A stretch of DNA of 64,000 bases. Origin: Prostheceraeus crozeri. Its lineage: Eukaryota > Platyhelminthes > Polycladida > Euryleptidae. The notes below the pieces were generated by a model, which searched no databases, was not told where the DNA came from, and was given only the letters and a program-made list of their open reading frames with translations. A program made the translations under genes and the position numbers. Positions 1 to 11,299 of the stretch are shown here, piece after piece (within the stretch, counting starts at the first letter, position 1; each line of letters begins with the position of its first letter). Location of the stretch: NCBI GenBank assembly GCA_907163375.1, contig CAJQUW010009247.1:62001-126000 (forward strand), read 5' to 3'.

Positions 1-343
1 ACATGACTCTCTCCTTCTTTCTTAGGCATACCCTTCTTCACTCAGGTTTGAATCATGTGGAAATTATCAACATGCCTTTATGTATCATGGAAAAATCAGT
101 GTGTTACATTTCATGATACGAAACGTCAACTTCAGATAACTCTAGAACGCTTTCAACTACGAAGGTTACATCGCGCAATCCTACCCAACTCTTGCCGTGT
201 CATTAAGGTAGGAGACGGCATTGTATTTATTCGGATTCAAGAGATGATTCTACATAATGATCACTGCTACATCGTGATTCCAAAACTCTCATGGGAAAAG
301 TATAAAAGGGAAATTCACTCAACCCTCATGTCTTTTGTGAGTC

Positions 344-901
344 ATGCTCCCCATCCGCATCATCAACGCCATGCGCGAAATGAATCTCAGAAGAGACATC
401 GATTTGGAACAGTTGCATACCCATCTTCCCGATTCAGTCTATCATCGCGGTCGTCCGCAGATGTCGGTCATTCGCATGAGCAACGGTCGAAATCTTCAAA
501 TCTTTCGCTGCGGCAAAATCCAAGTCCTAGGAAACCTTTCTCATTTCGTGATGCAGTCCATGTGTTACGAAGTCGTCAAGAAAATGCGAACACTCATGCC
601 TCATCTCCGCCTCAGTCCCCTGACATTGAAGAATATAGCAGTGTCTGTTCAATTGAAGATGTTAGTGAATCTAGCCAACATTAAAACCAGTAATCATTGT
701 ATATTTTATGAAACTGAACTCTTTTCTGCTGCTTTGATTCGGAAGTGGCATCCTGTACATATTGCAGTGTTTCACAACGGACATTGTATCATGACTGGTT
801 TACGTGATATCAGTAAAGTAGCTGATATTGTTAAACCTTTAATGCATTATCTGTATGAGTCACAGTTAATAGAATCGTGTGAATCACATGATGTGTTTTG
901 A
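344..901 (+). CDS. TATA-binding-protein-like protein in the virus-like element
   Basis: A 185-residue open frame with the two-repeat layout of TBP. Repeat 1 spans about residues 4-85 with QIFRCGKIQVLG (52-63), matching the TBP strand LIFSSGKMVCTG. Repeat 2 spans about 94-172 with FYETELFSAALI (121-132), matching the TBP string YEPELFPGLIYR, then AVFHNGHCIMTG (141-152), matching LIFVSGKVVLTG. The core TBP domain is about 180 residues, so this is essentially a bare saddle domain. The DNA-facing phenylalanines are not fully kept, so DNA binding is an inference. A promoter-recognition role in element transcription would be the natural guess. An overlapping frame at 55-684 is also open; its first 90 codons could be an upstream exon or separate ORF, but I cannot tell. 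Confidence 0.6.
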   Translation: MLPIRIINAMREMNLRRDIDLEQLHTHLPDSVYHRGRPQMSVIRMSNGRNLQIFRCGKIQVLGNLSHFVMQSMCYEVVKKMRTLMPHLRLSPLTLKNIAVSVQLKMLVNLANIKTSNHCIFYETELFSAALIRKWHPVHIAVFHNGHCIMTGLRDISKVADIVKPLMHYLYESQLIESCESHDVF

Positions 902-904
902 ATG

Positions 905-1370
905 AGTCATCGCAATGAACTATCGCCAACACTCTTGTCAGTGAAAAGGTCATCAACAAGGTTCATCACTTTATGATGAGTCAGCGCTATTTATAGACAT
1001 GAAATGATGTCCATACACTTGTCGGTGAAAAGGTCGTCAACAAGGTTCATCACTTTATGATGAGTCAGCGCTATTTATAGACATGAAATGATGTCCATAC
1101 ACTTGTCGGTGAAAAGGTGATCAACAATGTTCATCGGTTTATGATGAGTCAGCGCCATTTATAGACATGAAATGATGTCCATACACTTGTCGGTGAAACG
1201 GTGATCAACAATGTTCATCGGTTTATGATGAGTCAGCGCCATTTATAGACATGAAATGATGTCCATACACTTGTCTGTGAAAAGGTCGTCAACAAGGTTC
1301 ATCACTTTATGATGAGTCAGCGCTATTTATAGACATGAAATGATGTCCATACACTTGTCGGTGAAAAGGT
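905..1370. repeat. Tandem array, 84-bp period
   Basis: About five copies of a unit of 84 bp, recognisable by GTCGGTGAAAAGGT, a GTTCATC block, TGATGAGTCAGCGC and ATTTATAGACATGAAATGAT. The spacing measured between the first two copies is exactly 84. It starts straight after the TBP-like ORF, in the 3' intergenic space where the element's genes converge. Confidence 0.85.
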
Positions 1371-1585
1371 CACAGTGTCTGACGTGAGGCGCCATCGCTT
1401 TGTCTGATAAATAACGCCCACACACATGTCGATGAAAAGGTCACGCTGTCTGACGTGAGGTGCCATCACTTTGTCTGATAAATAACGCCCACACACACAC
1501 ATGTCGGTGAAAAGGTCACGCTGTCTGACGTGAGGCGCCATCGATGTTGCATGACACGCCCACACACGTGTCGGTGAAAAGGTTG
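1358..1585. repeat. Second tandem array, 67-75 bp period
   Basis: Three copies of a different unit (CTGTCTGACGTGAGG, GCCATC, TTTGTCTGATAAATAACGCC, CACACACATGTC). Spacings between the shared TGAAAAGG words are 71, 75 and 67 bp. Each unit ends on the same GTCGGTGAAAAGG word as the neighbouring 84-bp array, so the two arrays share a junction word while the rest differs. Confidence 0.8.
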
Positions 1586-1689
1586 AACAAGACTGATTAG
1601 ATTCGTATGACTGGCGCCTTACCACCTCATGAGTCAAAGCTATTTATAGACATGAGTCAGCAAAGTGGTTGATATTTCCCAAGCCGAAG

Positions 1690-2370
1690 AAATTGTCATG
1701 ATGTTACATTCGTTGGTGAGGATGATAACTTACAAACTCTAACATGGTTATGACTTCAAATCATCAACTTTATTTCTAACTTTACAAACGTCAACTTTAT
1801 TTCTAACTTAGCAAACTCTAACATGGTGAAGACTTCATTTATACTTCACCTATCTTACAAACAGTGATATGCTTATAACTTTACAATCATGAACTTTATT
1901 TCTAACTTTACAATCATCAACTTTATTTCTGACTTTACAAACGTCAACTTTATTTCTAACGTTGCAAACAGTGAAGTGATTCTGATTTCATTTTATATTT
2001 CGCCTATCTTACAAACAGCGACATGGTGATAACTTTATTTCTAACTTTACAAACAGTGAAGTGATTCTGACTTCATTTCACCTATCTTGCAAACAGTGAT
2101 ATGGTTATAACTTTACAATCATCAACTTTATTTCTAACTTTACAAACAGTGAAGTGATTCTGACTTCAGTTCACCTATCTTACAAACACTGATATGGTTA
2201 TAACTTTACAATCATCAACTTTATTCCTAACTTTACAAACGTCAACATTATTTGTAACGTTGGAAACAGTGAAGTGATTCTGACTTCATTTACATTTCAC
2301 CTATCTTACAAGCAGTGATATGGTTATAACTTTGCAATCATCAACTTTATTTCTTACCCTACCCATCTTA
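1690..2370. repeat. AT-rich short-period repeats
   Basis: Many imperfect copies of words such as CTTTACAAACGTCAACTTTA, TTTCTAAC and ACAGTGAAGTGATTCTGACT. The same flavour of repeat (CTTTTACAAAC, GATCAAACTTT) recurs at 10.7-11.1 kb near the other end of the element. Confidence 0.8.
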
Positions 2371-2508
2371 CAAATGATCAAAACTTTTACTTCTATCTAT
2401 TGAGTGAGAATCCCATCTTTATGTCAAAAGGAAAACGAGACAGTCTGTACATGATATGTTATTCATCATCACAACCGATTTTCAAAGCACCGCACATAGG
2501 TCATACTG

Positions 2509-2661
2509 ATGGTAGCAGAAAACAAAGTTACTCATGTACAGGGAGAAAACAAAGTCACTGATGTGCAGGGAGAAAACGAAGTCACTGATGTGTCGGAAAC
2601 TGTACCGGGAGAAAACAAAGTCAGCAAAAGCACTGGATACCCCATCGATGATATGCTGTGA
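2509..2661 (+). CDS. Small repeat-containing ORF (50 residues)
   Basis: An ATG just after an in-frame stop opens a 50-codon frame with an 11-residue repeat, GENKVTDVQ-like, in four copies (ENKVTHVQG, ENKVTDVQG, ENEVTDV, then ENKVSKS). The nucleotide repeat is about 33 bp, a multiple of three, so the frame is kept across copies. No family is recognised. It may be a real short acidic protein, an exon, or a chance frame through a tandem repeat. Confidence 0.3.
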   Translation: MVAENKVTHVQGENKVTDVQGENEVTDVSETVPGENKVSKSTGYPIDDML

Positions 2662-2901
2662 TCAGGAGTTGGACGCATGTTAGAAGGCACTCACTCACAA
2701 TATCCCATAGAAAACGCCATGGAGCGAAAAAGCAAAACATCAACCACAACAGAGAGGAAGCATTCATCATCATACATCGCCGGACGGAGGAAGAGAAAGT
2801 TTCTGTCTCTTGGGTGGAGGTAGATGAGTGTCTGGGTGGCCGTACGGTAATGAGTGGTTAGGAATCATCCAGCATCGCTTGTCTTCCCAAGCTGAGAGAC
2901 C

Positions 2902-5900
2902 TCATTTCCTAAACGTCGTTGTTCTGACTCGATGCGACTCTGATTTTAAAATGGTCATTTCTACTATTTTAATTTTAAGTGAATCTAAGGCATCTTGATA
3001 GTCCCTATGTGTCATTTTTCTAACGATTGACTTCGAGATGCCTTTCGCCCGTTTTATAGAAAGCTCTGAGGATTTTAGCTTCATGGAGTACATCTTGGGG
3101 CGAAGCAAGATCATCTCCTCTATCTGTTTGCCGGCACACACATCCTTGAAGCAGCCAAGCTTCGCTTTATTTGAGGTAGAGTAAAGCGAATGGTCAGTGG
3201 GATAGTTGGAACTATCAAACTTGGTTGCTGAATATTTTAAAATGTCTTCCTGCTTGACTTGGCTCGTGGTTGTCAAAGCTAGGAAGAAGCTGTCTGTATC
3301 ACCTCCTACTAATTCCACATGTTGGATCAATGGACACGTTTTAAAAGTGTGGTAAAATAACTTGTACATTTCTAACTTGGAGTGATCCAAGACAGCTTGA
3401 CCGACATAAATGGGCTTGCAAAGTTCAATTTTAGATTTTAGCATTTTAAAACAAGTGATTTCTTCGGAAATGACATCAGGGTGGCAAAACAACGGCGAGC
3501 GACATAACTTGATACTCGTTTCCGGATCAGTTACGATACGATAGTCCATGCGCTTTCTTACATCCTCCATGGTTTTACCAAAGAGGGCATTATTCTTAAA
3601 TTTAAAGAAGTCCTTTTCGAAAGGATTCTTGGATTCAGCCCGTTTCTTGCTATTGAATTCTATATACGGTTTTAGAAAGGGCTTCTGCCTAAACTGGATA
3701 GCGCAATGGACTTTGTCAAGTTGCATCCCCATACCTAGATAGAATTTGAGGATGGAATAGTACACGATGTAATGCTGCTTGTTCAATTGGGTGAGCAACA
3801 ACTTCCTAGTGGGTTTATAGTGTAAGTCATTTTCCGTCTCATACTGCTTATTGTGTTCTTCCATAAAGGGAGAGAACATATCTGGACTGACTATGCCAGA
3901 TTCAGGTGCGAGTGGAAAATCAACGGTCTTATTCTTAATGCAGTCTGGACAGATGAGGTCGACTTCAAATAAATAACCTATGTCGGCCTCATCTCCCAGT
4001 GCCATGATGTGTGCTGGATTGGAGAAGTATTCAATGTCAAGTGGCTCTACCCATTGGAAGTCAGACTGTGGCAAAGGCTTGGAGAGTGCACTCCCATACA
4101 AATTATTTTGGTCTATGTACATTAAATGCGTGGTCGATCCTATGTCTTGGGTGCTGTTGACAACATGTTTGTTGACAAATTTTAAGCCTCCCCTAATACC
4201 ACGTTCAAATAACGTGTACATTTCTGCATCTTGCAGTAAATGAATGCTCTCTTTCGTCATCTTGAAGTCTGACTGATAGGATAGAACCGGCAGACTGACA
4301 AAATGGAGGGGGTCTAAGGCGTCCTGTTCTAATGTGACATTCCTAAAAGTCTCAAACACGTCAGCCAAACAGATAGACGTCTAATTTTAAGTAGGCAAGC
4401 ATGTAGCCACCAAAAGTGCGACACCTAAATTCTAACCATGCTTGCTCTGCATTCCTATAATCATCCAGCGAACAGTCCTCACCCGTCAAATCATTTTTAA
4501 ATTTATCGATGGACGGAAGGGATGTTTCTTTTAATGTATCCATTGAGCTAAAATAACTATAAGGAAACACCCCTTTCCGTCGCATCAGACTGTCACTTAT
4601 GTTGGGATAGTCTTTCCTTATATGTTGAGTGAGGGGAAGTGTTTCTAAATTATTAGCCAACGCGGCTAAGGAAGAAGACATAAATTGAAAACTGTCTAGA
4701 AACTTTATGTCATAGAAGACAGGCTTCCCCTCCTTCGTCTTATCGACTTGGACTTTAGCAGTGATGCACATACATTTTTCCTTACTTTGTGCAAGCACTT
4801 TGGATGACCAGGATTTCATTTTACCGAATCCATGGCGAATGATGATGTGAGCATCATAACATTCAAAGTTATGAAAGCTGACGGGGAGCGTTCGCCGTTT
4901 GAGCCTAAGTTTCATATTGCATTTACTGCATAAGGCAGACCTAAATTTACCACTGAGATGGCAATGGTCCCTCACTTTCTTATGTTGCTGATCATCAAAG
5001 GATGAACAGCAGCGGGGACATTCCGTGCTCCTATCAAACTTGACTTTATCGGCTTCTGTGAAGCACATGGGTTTCCTAGTCAGCTCCGTTTCATACCGTT
5101 GATGAAAACGGGCTTTCCTATCTAAAAAGTTGAGAAAGTTTTCAATGCACTCCTCGCCTTGCCACACATGCATCTTATTTTGATTCCTATAATATGGATG
5201 ACAAACTTCATAGCAGGCTATGGCTGCTGGCTCAGGACTTTGATCTTCTTGTTCAATATAACATTCAATGTCCGCATCGATGGTACATATGGGACTGAGC
5301 TCATTGCCGTTTTCCTCATACCTATAAAATTTATCTTTGGGCATGACTTCCATTTGAAGTTTACCCCGACAGCACCACTCGTGATGCTCTTCAGAATATG
5401 GTTTAGATGTGAAACGCCGTGTGCAGCGATCACAGTAGCAGAAATTATCCCTATAGGTTGCTTGATGATGGTATAACTTTGAAATTTTAGGAATGCCACA
5501 ATAATGCCATTCTGGGTGGTTGTCGCTATAGACTAGGAGGAGATTGACAACCCGGTTGAAGTTACTTTGGCGGTTGTCATACCTAACGCCCTTCAGACCT
5601 TTTTCCCAGAGATGGACGACGATCTTAATGTTATTCAATTTTTCAAATTGGGCGATGCCTTTAAAATCTAATGTGTTGACATCTAACCCGTCAAACTTAA
5701 GCTCATCCTCCCATTCACGATACTTGGTGATTCTTTCACGATTTATGCCTATGTCATTATAGTGAAGAATGGAGAGGACGGCATACTTGAAACAATGGGA
5801 CTGACACTCTACATTGATGACAGCCTTTTTGCTAGGCGGTGCTTTGGGGAGGGTGAAAGAACCACTCACTTGTAAATTTTCTAAAAGATTAATTTTAATG

Positions 5901-6260
5901 TCTACCTTCTATATCCCATCAAAGACCAGACCGCTGTCTCTTTCATTAAATTTATTTAAGTTGCTGACGAGATAGGTCGCATATCTCTCTATCCACTCGC
6001 TTACATCACCTATGAGATCAGCAGCACAGGAGGCTATCCTAATGGTCACAGTGGACTCTACTTCTCCCGTGCTACTGTCTACCTTATTGAAACGAGCAGT
6101 GAGATAGAACATGCCCTTAAGTAAAAATCTATCTAAACTCGCCAACACTTGATGAATTAAGCCTATATTATTCATCAAGAAAGGATGAATATCTTGTACA
6201 GCTTCAAAGCTTTCTAACTCATAATCGCGAACGAGCCTCTCAAGGGAAAACTTGTTTAGC
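2902..6260 (-). pseudogene. Protein-primed DNA polymerase B gene of the virus-like element (fossil)
   Basis: Reading right to left this region encodes an N-terminal segment, then the 3'-5' exonuclease half (acid motif TIDADIECY, later FECYDAH and YLKLDVYL), then the polymerase half (YIDQNNLYGSAL as motif A, KNNALFGKTMEDV as motif B, GGDTDSFFLAL as motif C). The order and motifs fit the pPolB of Polintons, adintoviruses and related elements, which replicate with a terminal protein. Paired cysteines (CPRCCSSFDDQ, CSKCNMKLR with DHCH) form the endonuclease-VII-like zinc knuckle often found in this family. The gene is broken, with about two breaks, but long stretches remain open. Confidence 0.85.
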
Positions 6261-6289
6261 CTTAGAGTGACGTTGCTGTCAGTGTAAGC

Positions 6290-7600
6290 TCAGTGGGATG
6301 AGTGTGACAGAGTGTGCGAAGAAAGAACAAACTCTGTAGGAAAGGTCTTCTGACACGAAGAACAGGAAAAGCCGACGTGCGATGAAGGATGCTTCCTACC
6401 TGTTGTTGTCGGTGGTTGCCTCACACTGCCACAGGAACCGCCTTCGATGTGGACTAGCAAGTTGGTGCTGTTGTAGAACGTGCGTCCACAACCTTCACAC
6501 TTGGGCCGTTGAGGGATCGGTCGGCGCTTTCCGCCCCTGCAGGCATGGCCAGCGGTGTGACGTCTCAAACTGTAGGCTGAGGCGAAGACCCTGTCACACC
6601 GCTGGCATGGAAAGTCCTCTTTCTCTTCGACTTCCATCTCCCTCTCCTCTCCGACTATCTCCAACTCCTCCTGCTCCAACAGTCTCTCCACCGACTTGAC
6701 GGAGAGGAGAGGGAGTTCGGCCGCTGCAGGTGGTGGTGGCGATGCAGGGATGATGATGGGACGAGAGGTCCAGGAGCCGTCGCCGTCCAGGAGGTAGGTC
6801 GCCAAATCTGTTGAGAAAAAGAGAAAAGAGATTAGTAACATGATCAACATTTCAAGTTTGAAGTCTTAGCCCCCCTATTTCCGAATCACGGATACTTACC
6901 ATCTAATGAATTGATCTCCGGCAGCAAGGATGGACGCGGAGGAGGCAGGAGAGGGACACGAGCCGAGGGTGGAAGGGTCCTGGGCTTCGGTGTCGGAGGG
7001 ACGTGGTGACGAGGAGCAGCGACTGGCGCAGGGACGGGTGGAGGGAGAGGAGCTGGCGGTGGAGGTGGGGCGATGACGATGCCCGAGCTTGAGAGAGGGG
7101 TCGTACCTTGGGCGGAGGTAGATGGACGCGAAGGTAGGGCCGGAAATGCGTCATTAAATCTCCGCCTCGCGGCTTCTTTCCACTTCTTCATCTTCGCCAT
7201 ATCTGTAGAGAGGAAAGAGAGATTAGATAATGAGGATGATGCAGAGGATCTGAAACATTATAAACATGAAATGTTAAAGATACTTACACTTGCCAAGCCG
7301 CTCATAGGCTTCCCCGATTGCTCCTTTGGGGACGGGTTCCCCATTACGAATGCATTCATGTACTGAAAAAGAATGACAGCAAAGATAAGCAGAGGTAAAT
7401 TTGAATTCGGTTTAGACATGAACAAAATAAGGGAGGGGCTCTTGATTTTAATGAGGATGTCTACCCTAATGATGCTAGTAATAGAGTCAACCTTGATACA
7501 AATACTTACATTGCTCGATGGTGGCCTTCTCCATCTCAGCAGCAATGCGATAATTTTCAACTTTTGTAAATTCCATGTCGGACAGTTAGCAGGTAATGAA
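6290..7600 (-). CDS. C2H2 zinc-finger leader region of the polymerase unit, probably spliced
   Basis: The 3' part (about 6299-6808) encodes three C2H2-type fingers: CQRCDRVF with H-x3-H, CEGCGRTF ending H-x5-C, and CSSCQKTF with H-x3-H, preceded by an acidic stretch rich in Glu. The middle part (about 6899-7201) encodes a basic start followed by a Pro/Ala-rich linker. Shorter open stretches lie at about 7288-7360 and 7510-7578. Each block is bounded by splice-like sites on the minus strand (donors GTAAGTAT, acceptors after pyrimidine runs such as TTTCTCAACAG and TTCCTCTCTACAG), so a short multi-exon 5' end is likely. Zinc fingers ahead of pPolB occur in some invertebrate elements, as I recall. 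It could instead be an independent gene. Confidence 0.5.
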
Positions 7601-7759
7601 TTGTAAAACTTCAATCACTGAAAAGGAAAGATGAGAATCGTTTCATTTGCCTAGTCAACGTTTATCATGGGAACAATCATTGAAGGTACATCTAATGAGT
7701 TACATTTCACTCTACTCCACATCATAAATACTAACCTTTGTCGAATGGCTGAAGTACTC

Positions 7760-7945
7760 TGACCTGGCGAGAGAAAGCGTCACGTTGAGTATGAAGTCGA
7801 ACTCCCAACATGAGCAACGGCTCAGAGGTTTCGGTCCAACAAACGACGAACAACCCGTGCAATACAATCCCTCTACGGCAGTACCCGCCGTCCCGAAGGA
7901 ACGCTCGAGGAAAGGAGGTATTACAGCGATGATATGTTTTATGAG
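7760..7945 (+). repeat. Diverged repeat unit, copy 1 (left half interrupted by pogo)
   Basis: Shares an ordered set of words (CCCAACATGAG, GGTTTCGGTC, CCGCCGTCCCGAAGGAAC, TATTACAGC) with 11640-11870 and, more weakly, with 11300-11520. No coding frame is preserved between copies. Confidence 0.5.
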
Positions 7946-7970
7946 CAGAAGATATTATAGCATGAGACTA

Positions 7971-9962
7971 CCGTATTTTTCCGTATATAATACGCATTTT
8001 TTTCCTCAAATTTTTGTCGATAGTTTGGGGTGCGTATTATACACGGTAACAAGGAAAACTGTATTTTTCCAAGGAACTTTTTTTCATCTCTACAACTATA
8101 CTAAATGCTAAAAAAGCAATATTGTAATTCCTAGCCTTCTGATTGGCACTGTATACGTTGAAACAATCATCATATTGGATACCGGCCGCCCTTTGTAATG
8201 AGCGAGGACAGCTTTGTACTGTGTTTACATGTATATATTTCTAGAAAGAATAAAAACAAATCAAACAAAATGCAAACTGCAGAATATAACAAAAACAGTC
8301 AAACAAAGGAGAACTTCCTACCGGTATACGTCACTGTAAATGTCTAATCACTTGAAGAGTCAGAGGATAAATTTCTTCTTCGTTGTACATCGCCTCTGTC
8401 TCATTGTCAATCACGTCAATTTCTTCTGGAGAATCAGCTTCGTCTTCCCAAAGCAGATTGTCCTCAGAGCCGTCCATCATATTCGTGAGACAGCACTTTT
8501 TGAAGCCTCGTCGAATTATACTGGGATCCAACTCGTCCCAAGCGACTTTGATCCAGTGAACAATCGTGATCAGTTCAGGTTTTCTGGTACGACCAGATGG
8601 GGTGAAGGCATGGGCGTCAGAATGCATCCATTCGCTCCACAATGATCTCATTTTCTGCTTGAATGGACGATTGTAGCTTACATCCATCACCTGCAGTTGA
8701 CCAGTCATACCACCTGGAATGATAACTAGGTCAGTGTCACTTTTTTGGAGGAGCGCTTTGATTTCTGGCATTCGATGACAACGGAAAGCGTCAAGGACAA
8801 TCATGCGTCGTTGAGTAGAGCGATTTTTGAACCAAACTTCATTCAGCCAGTCTTTGGTGAGATTCTGATCCATCCAGCCCTTCTCTTGAGCACGAACTAT
8901 CACACCTGCCGGCCAGTCGGTGTTCTTGGGCAACGTCTTCTTCTTGAAAATTATGTAGGGCGGCATCTTCGAGCCGTCGCCGTAGGCCCCAGCATAACGG
9001 TGAAACGGTTCTTTTCGTTGCCCGTTGTCTATAGGACAATTGACTTCCTCCCTTTAAAGTCCAGCGTATGGTTGAAAGGAATGTCGAATGTCAATGGAGT
9101 TTGGTCAGCGTTTGCAATCATATCGTCGGCATATTGACGAGTTTTGTGAAGTTGAATGATGTAGCGTTGATACTCGACTAATTTGTTCTCAAAATCGTCA
9201 GGCAAACGCTGAGCAATCGATGTTCGACGGCGAATGGAGATGTCATGACGATTCATGAAGTTGTAACACCATTTTGGCGAAGCTTTGAATTGAGAGGACG
9301 GATCAATCTCTCTCATGACTTTGAGAGCATACAGACGAATTTGGACTGCCGTAACCGCATACCCACTTTCCCTCCTCTCACAAACATACTCCACTAGCTT
9401 GTCTTCTAACTCGGGATGGGCTGCTCGTCTTCCTCTTGCACCAGCTCTACAAGTGCGATTTCGTTTGCTCAGAGTCTCTTTATTTTTCTTCCATAAGCGA
9501 ATATTGCATTCATTTAAATCAAATGTTCTGCCTGCTTCTCTAATACCATGTTTCTCTGCATGTTCGAATGCCTTGATCTTAAAGGAAGCTGTGTAACTCG
9601 CGCGCTGCATGATGCTGGCGGAGGATTGAGGTACTGAAATGGCGGAAATTCCCAGATGATGACCACGTTGCTGACTGACATAAGCGCTAAATTTAGACAT
9701 CGTTGATCAGGCAACGCGACAACCTCACTGAAAAATCACTGCCAGCACAACGCCTATCGGGATAACAATAGGGTCCGGCCAATAGCTGAAACTAATGAAT
9801 TTCGCTGAGGAAAAACTATGTATTTAAGTTAAAAAGTATAACTATTTTGATGTTAAGTTTGGGGTGCGCATTATACACGGTAATAAGCATTTTTCATGAA
9901 TTTTGCTCGGAAGTTGGGGGTGCGTATTATACACGGTGCGTATTATATACGGAAAAATACGG
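7971..9962 (-). mobile_element. pogo/Tigger DNA transposon
   Basis: A 1992-bp Tc1/mariner-superfamily element of the pogo type. Terminal inverted repeats start CCGTATTTTTCCGTATATAA (left) with the mirror image at the right end, and both ends abut TA (7969-7970 and 9963-9964), the expected target duplication. Just inside the ends are extra copies of GGGGTGCGTATTATACACGG (about 8028, 9863 and 9916), likely transposase sites. The transposase gene inside is damaged, so this copy is not autonomous. It sits inside the virus-like element and is therefore younger than that insertion. Confidence 0.9.
8331..9700 (-). pseudogene. pogo-type transposase, two breaks
   Basis: The N-terminal part (9029-9700) has a pogo/brinker-type helix-turn-helix near YTASFKIKAFEHAEKHG and a CENP-B-type second helical domain around residues 95-165, then the first catalytic Asp in ADQTPLTF. 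It ends at an in-frame TAG at 9029-9031. After it the frame resumes as TTGNEKNRFTVML and is lost again by a one-base deletion in the run of G near 8985-8990. The C-terminal part (8331-8966) has KMPPYIIFKKKTLPK-like sequence, the second Asp in VLDAFRCH and the third in MDVSYNRPFK, the DDD triad usual for pogo elements. A short acidic tail follows. Length across both parts is close to a normal Tigger transposase. Confidence 0.9.
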
Positions 9963-10207
9963 TATTCAACATGATAACCAGTCAAAACAACCTGATAGCA
10001 GGAGTTCACCGACACTCACCTTGTGAAAGATAAATGTGAAGAACAGAGCTGGCGCACTGCCTGTTAAAAGAATTTCCTAAGCGGTGAATGGATGAGACCT
10101 CTCGTCCAATCACAGACGAGCTAGAGTTCCCGATGTGCGCACGCACATTTGTAACGCGTTATTGAAATCGTCCTAGGCAAACATGATGTTTAGCAATAGA
10201 CTCAACC

Positions 10208-10660
10208 ATGGCACCTGAAGTCAATACATTGAAACATGATGATTGCACGATTCGTTTTCATCAAGAGTGCTTCGGTGGCTTAATGCAAGATTACATCCTT
10301 GAGTTTCAAAGGGAGGAGACAGAACTGGAAGCATGTTTAGACTTCACACGAGAAATATTTACGGCGTTGATATCATATTTCAAAGACAGTCTCATTAAGG
10401 CTCACTTAATTGCACATGTCAATTACATTCATTTTCCACAAGGTGAAGCAGCGAAAAGTGTTGACTTTCAATTTCGTTCATATGGACAAGAATATGTTAC
10501 TGATGCTTCTGAGTTTTATACACGACATCTGCGGAAGATTATTTCTCGCATTGACAACTTTCATGGCTACGGTGATCATTTGCTTCTGAATAAAATAGAC
10601 CATATTGTCATTGCTATTAGTAAAGTGGGTTTCAATGATGTTAAATCTAAGACCAAATAA
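10208..10660 (+). CDS. Hypothetical 150-residue protein of the virus-like element
   Basis: Open from ATG to TAA, with a poly-A-signal-like AATAAAG just after the stop. The sequence alternates strand-like and charged stretches (HVNYIHFPQ, FQFRSYGQEYV, KIDHIVIAISK) and has a His/Phe-rich mid part. There is no signal peptide or membrane segment and no cysteine cluster. I recognise no family with confidence. Similar small accessory ORFs accompany pPolB elements, which is the only support for a function in the element. It lies on the far side of the pogo insertion from the polymerase. Confidence 0.5.
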   Translation: MAPEVNTLKHDDCTIRFHQECFGGLMQDYILEFQREETELEACLDFTREIFTALISYFKDSLIKAHLIAHVNYIHFPQGEAAKSVDFQFRSYGQEYVTDASEFYTRHLRKIISRIDNFHGYGDHLLLNKIDHIVIAISKVGFNDVKSKTK

Positions 10661-10699
10661 AGTATTTTCTCATGACACTTGTGTTGTGTTAAAAAAAAA

Positions 10700-11120
10700 T
10701 TCTAATGCTGTTGTGAGTTCAGTCAGTCCTAAAACTTCAATGATCAAACTTTACTTTCACAAACGTGTGTTGGGGTAAAAACTACTTGACGACACTAACG
10801 CTTACACTTTATGACATTTGTGTTTCATAAAGCGTCATGATCAAACCTTCTAACTATACATCAACTTGTGTAGCAGTAAAACTTTTACAAACCATGATAC
10901 ACTTTCTGACGACACTCACGAATAAACGTCATGATCAAACTTTCTAACTATACATCATCCTGTGCTGCAGTAAAACTTTTGCAAACCATGATACACTTTC
11001 TGACTAGACTTATGAATAAATCTTCAATGATCAAACTTTACTTTTACAAACGTGTGTCACGGTAAACTATTTGACTAAACTAACTTTGCAAACCATGATA
11101 CACTTTCTGACGACACTGAC
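10700..11120. repeat. Degenerate AT-rich tandem repeats, about 94-107 bp spacing
   Basis: The phrase AACCATGATACACTTTCTGA recurs at about 10891, 10985 and 11092, with ATGATCAAAC and AACTATACATCA between. Composition and words resemble the repeats at 1.7-2.4 kb. Confidence 0.75.
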
Positions 11121-11299
11121 AAGAGCTTGTTCACTAGCGAAGAGAGAAATCTGTGATGTGTTGCGTGTGGCGCATGAATGTCCTCCCGTTTCATCCCTTC
11201 ATCATTTCGTCTCCGTGATAGAGACAGTTCTTAAAAGAACTGATGGTTCATTCTCCCATGGTTGGCCAACTGCAATTGGCAAGTGCAATGGAGATTTTA

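Larger units (their letters stand above)
1..11120. mobile_element. Polinton/adintovirus-like element (left end outside window)
   Basis: A virus-like element with a protein-primed family B DNA polymerase, a TBP-like ORF, a zinc-finger leader region, an unknown 150-residue ORF and several tandem repeat arrays. The coding blocks use both strands and converge on the repeats at 0.9-2.4 kb. It is interrupted by a pogo transposon at 7971-9962. The hallmark capsid, packaging ATPase, protease and integrase genes are not seen here; they may lie left of the window or be absent, so Polinton versus another pPolB element is unsettled. The right edge is a guess based on the AT-rich repeats ending near 11.12 kb. 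The polymerase is broken (about two breaks) yet still has long open stretches, so the copy is probably fairly young. Confidence 0.6.

Noticed and set aside
1323-1637. A 104-codon minus-strand frame
   Set aside because: It runs through the tandem repeats and reflects their period, not a gene.
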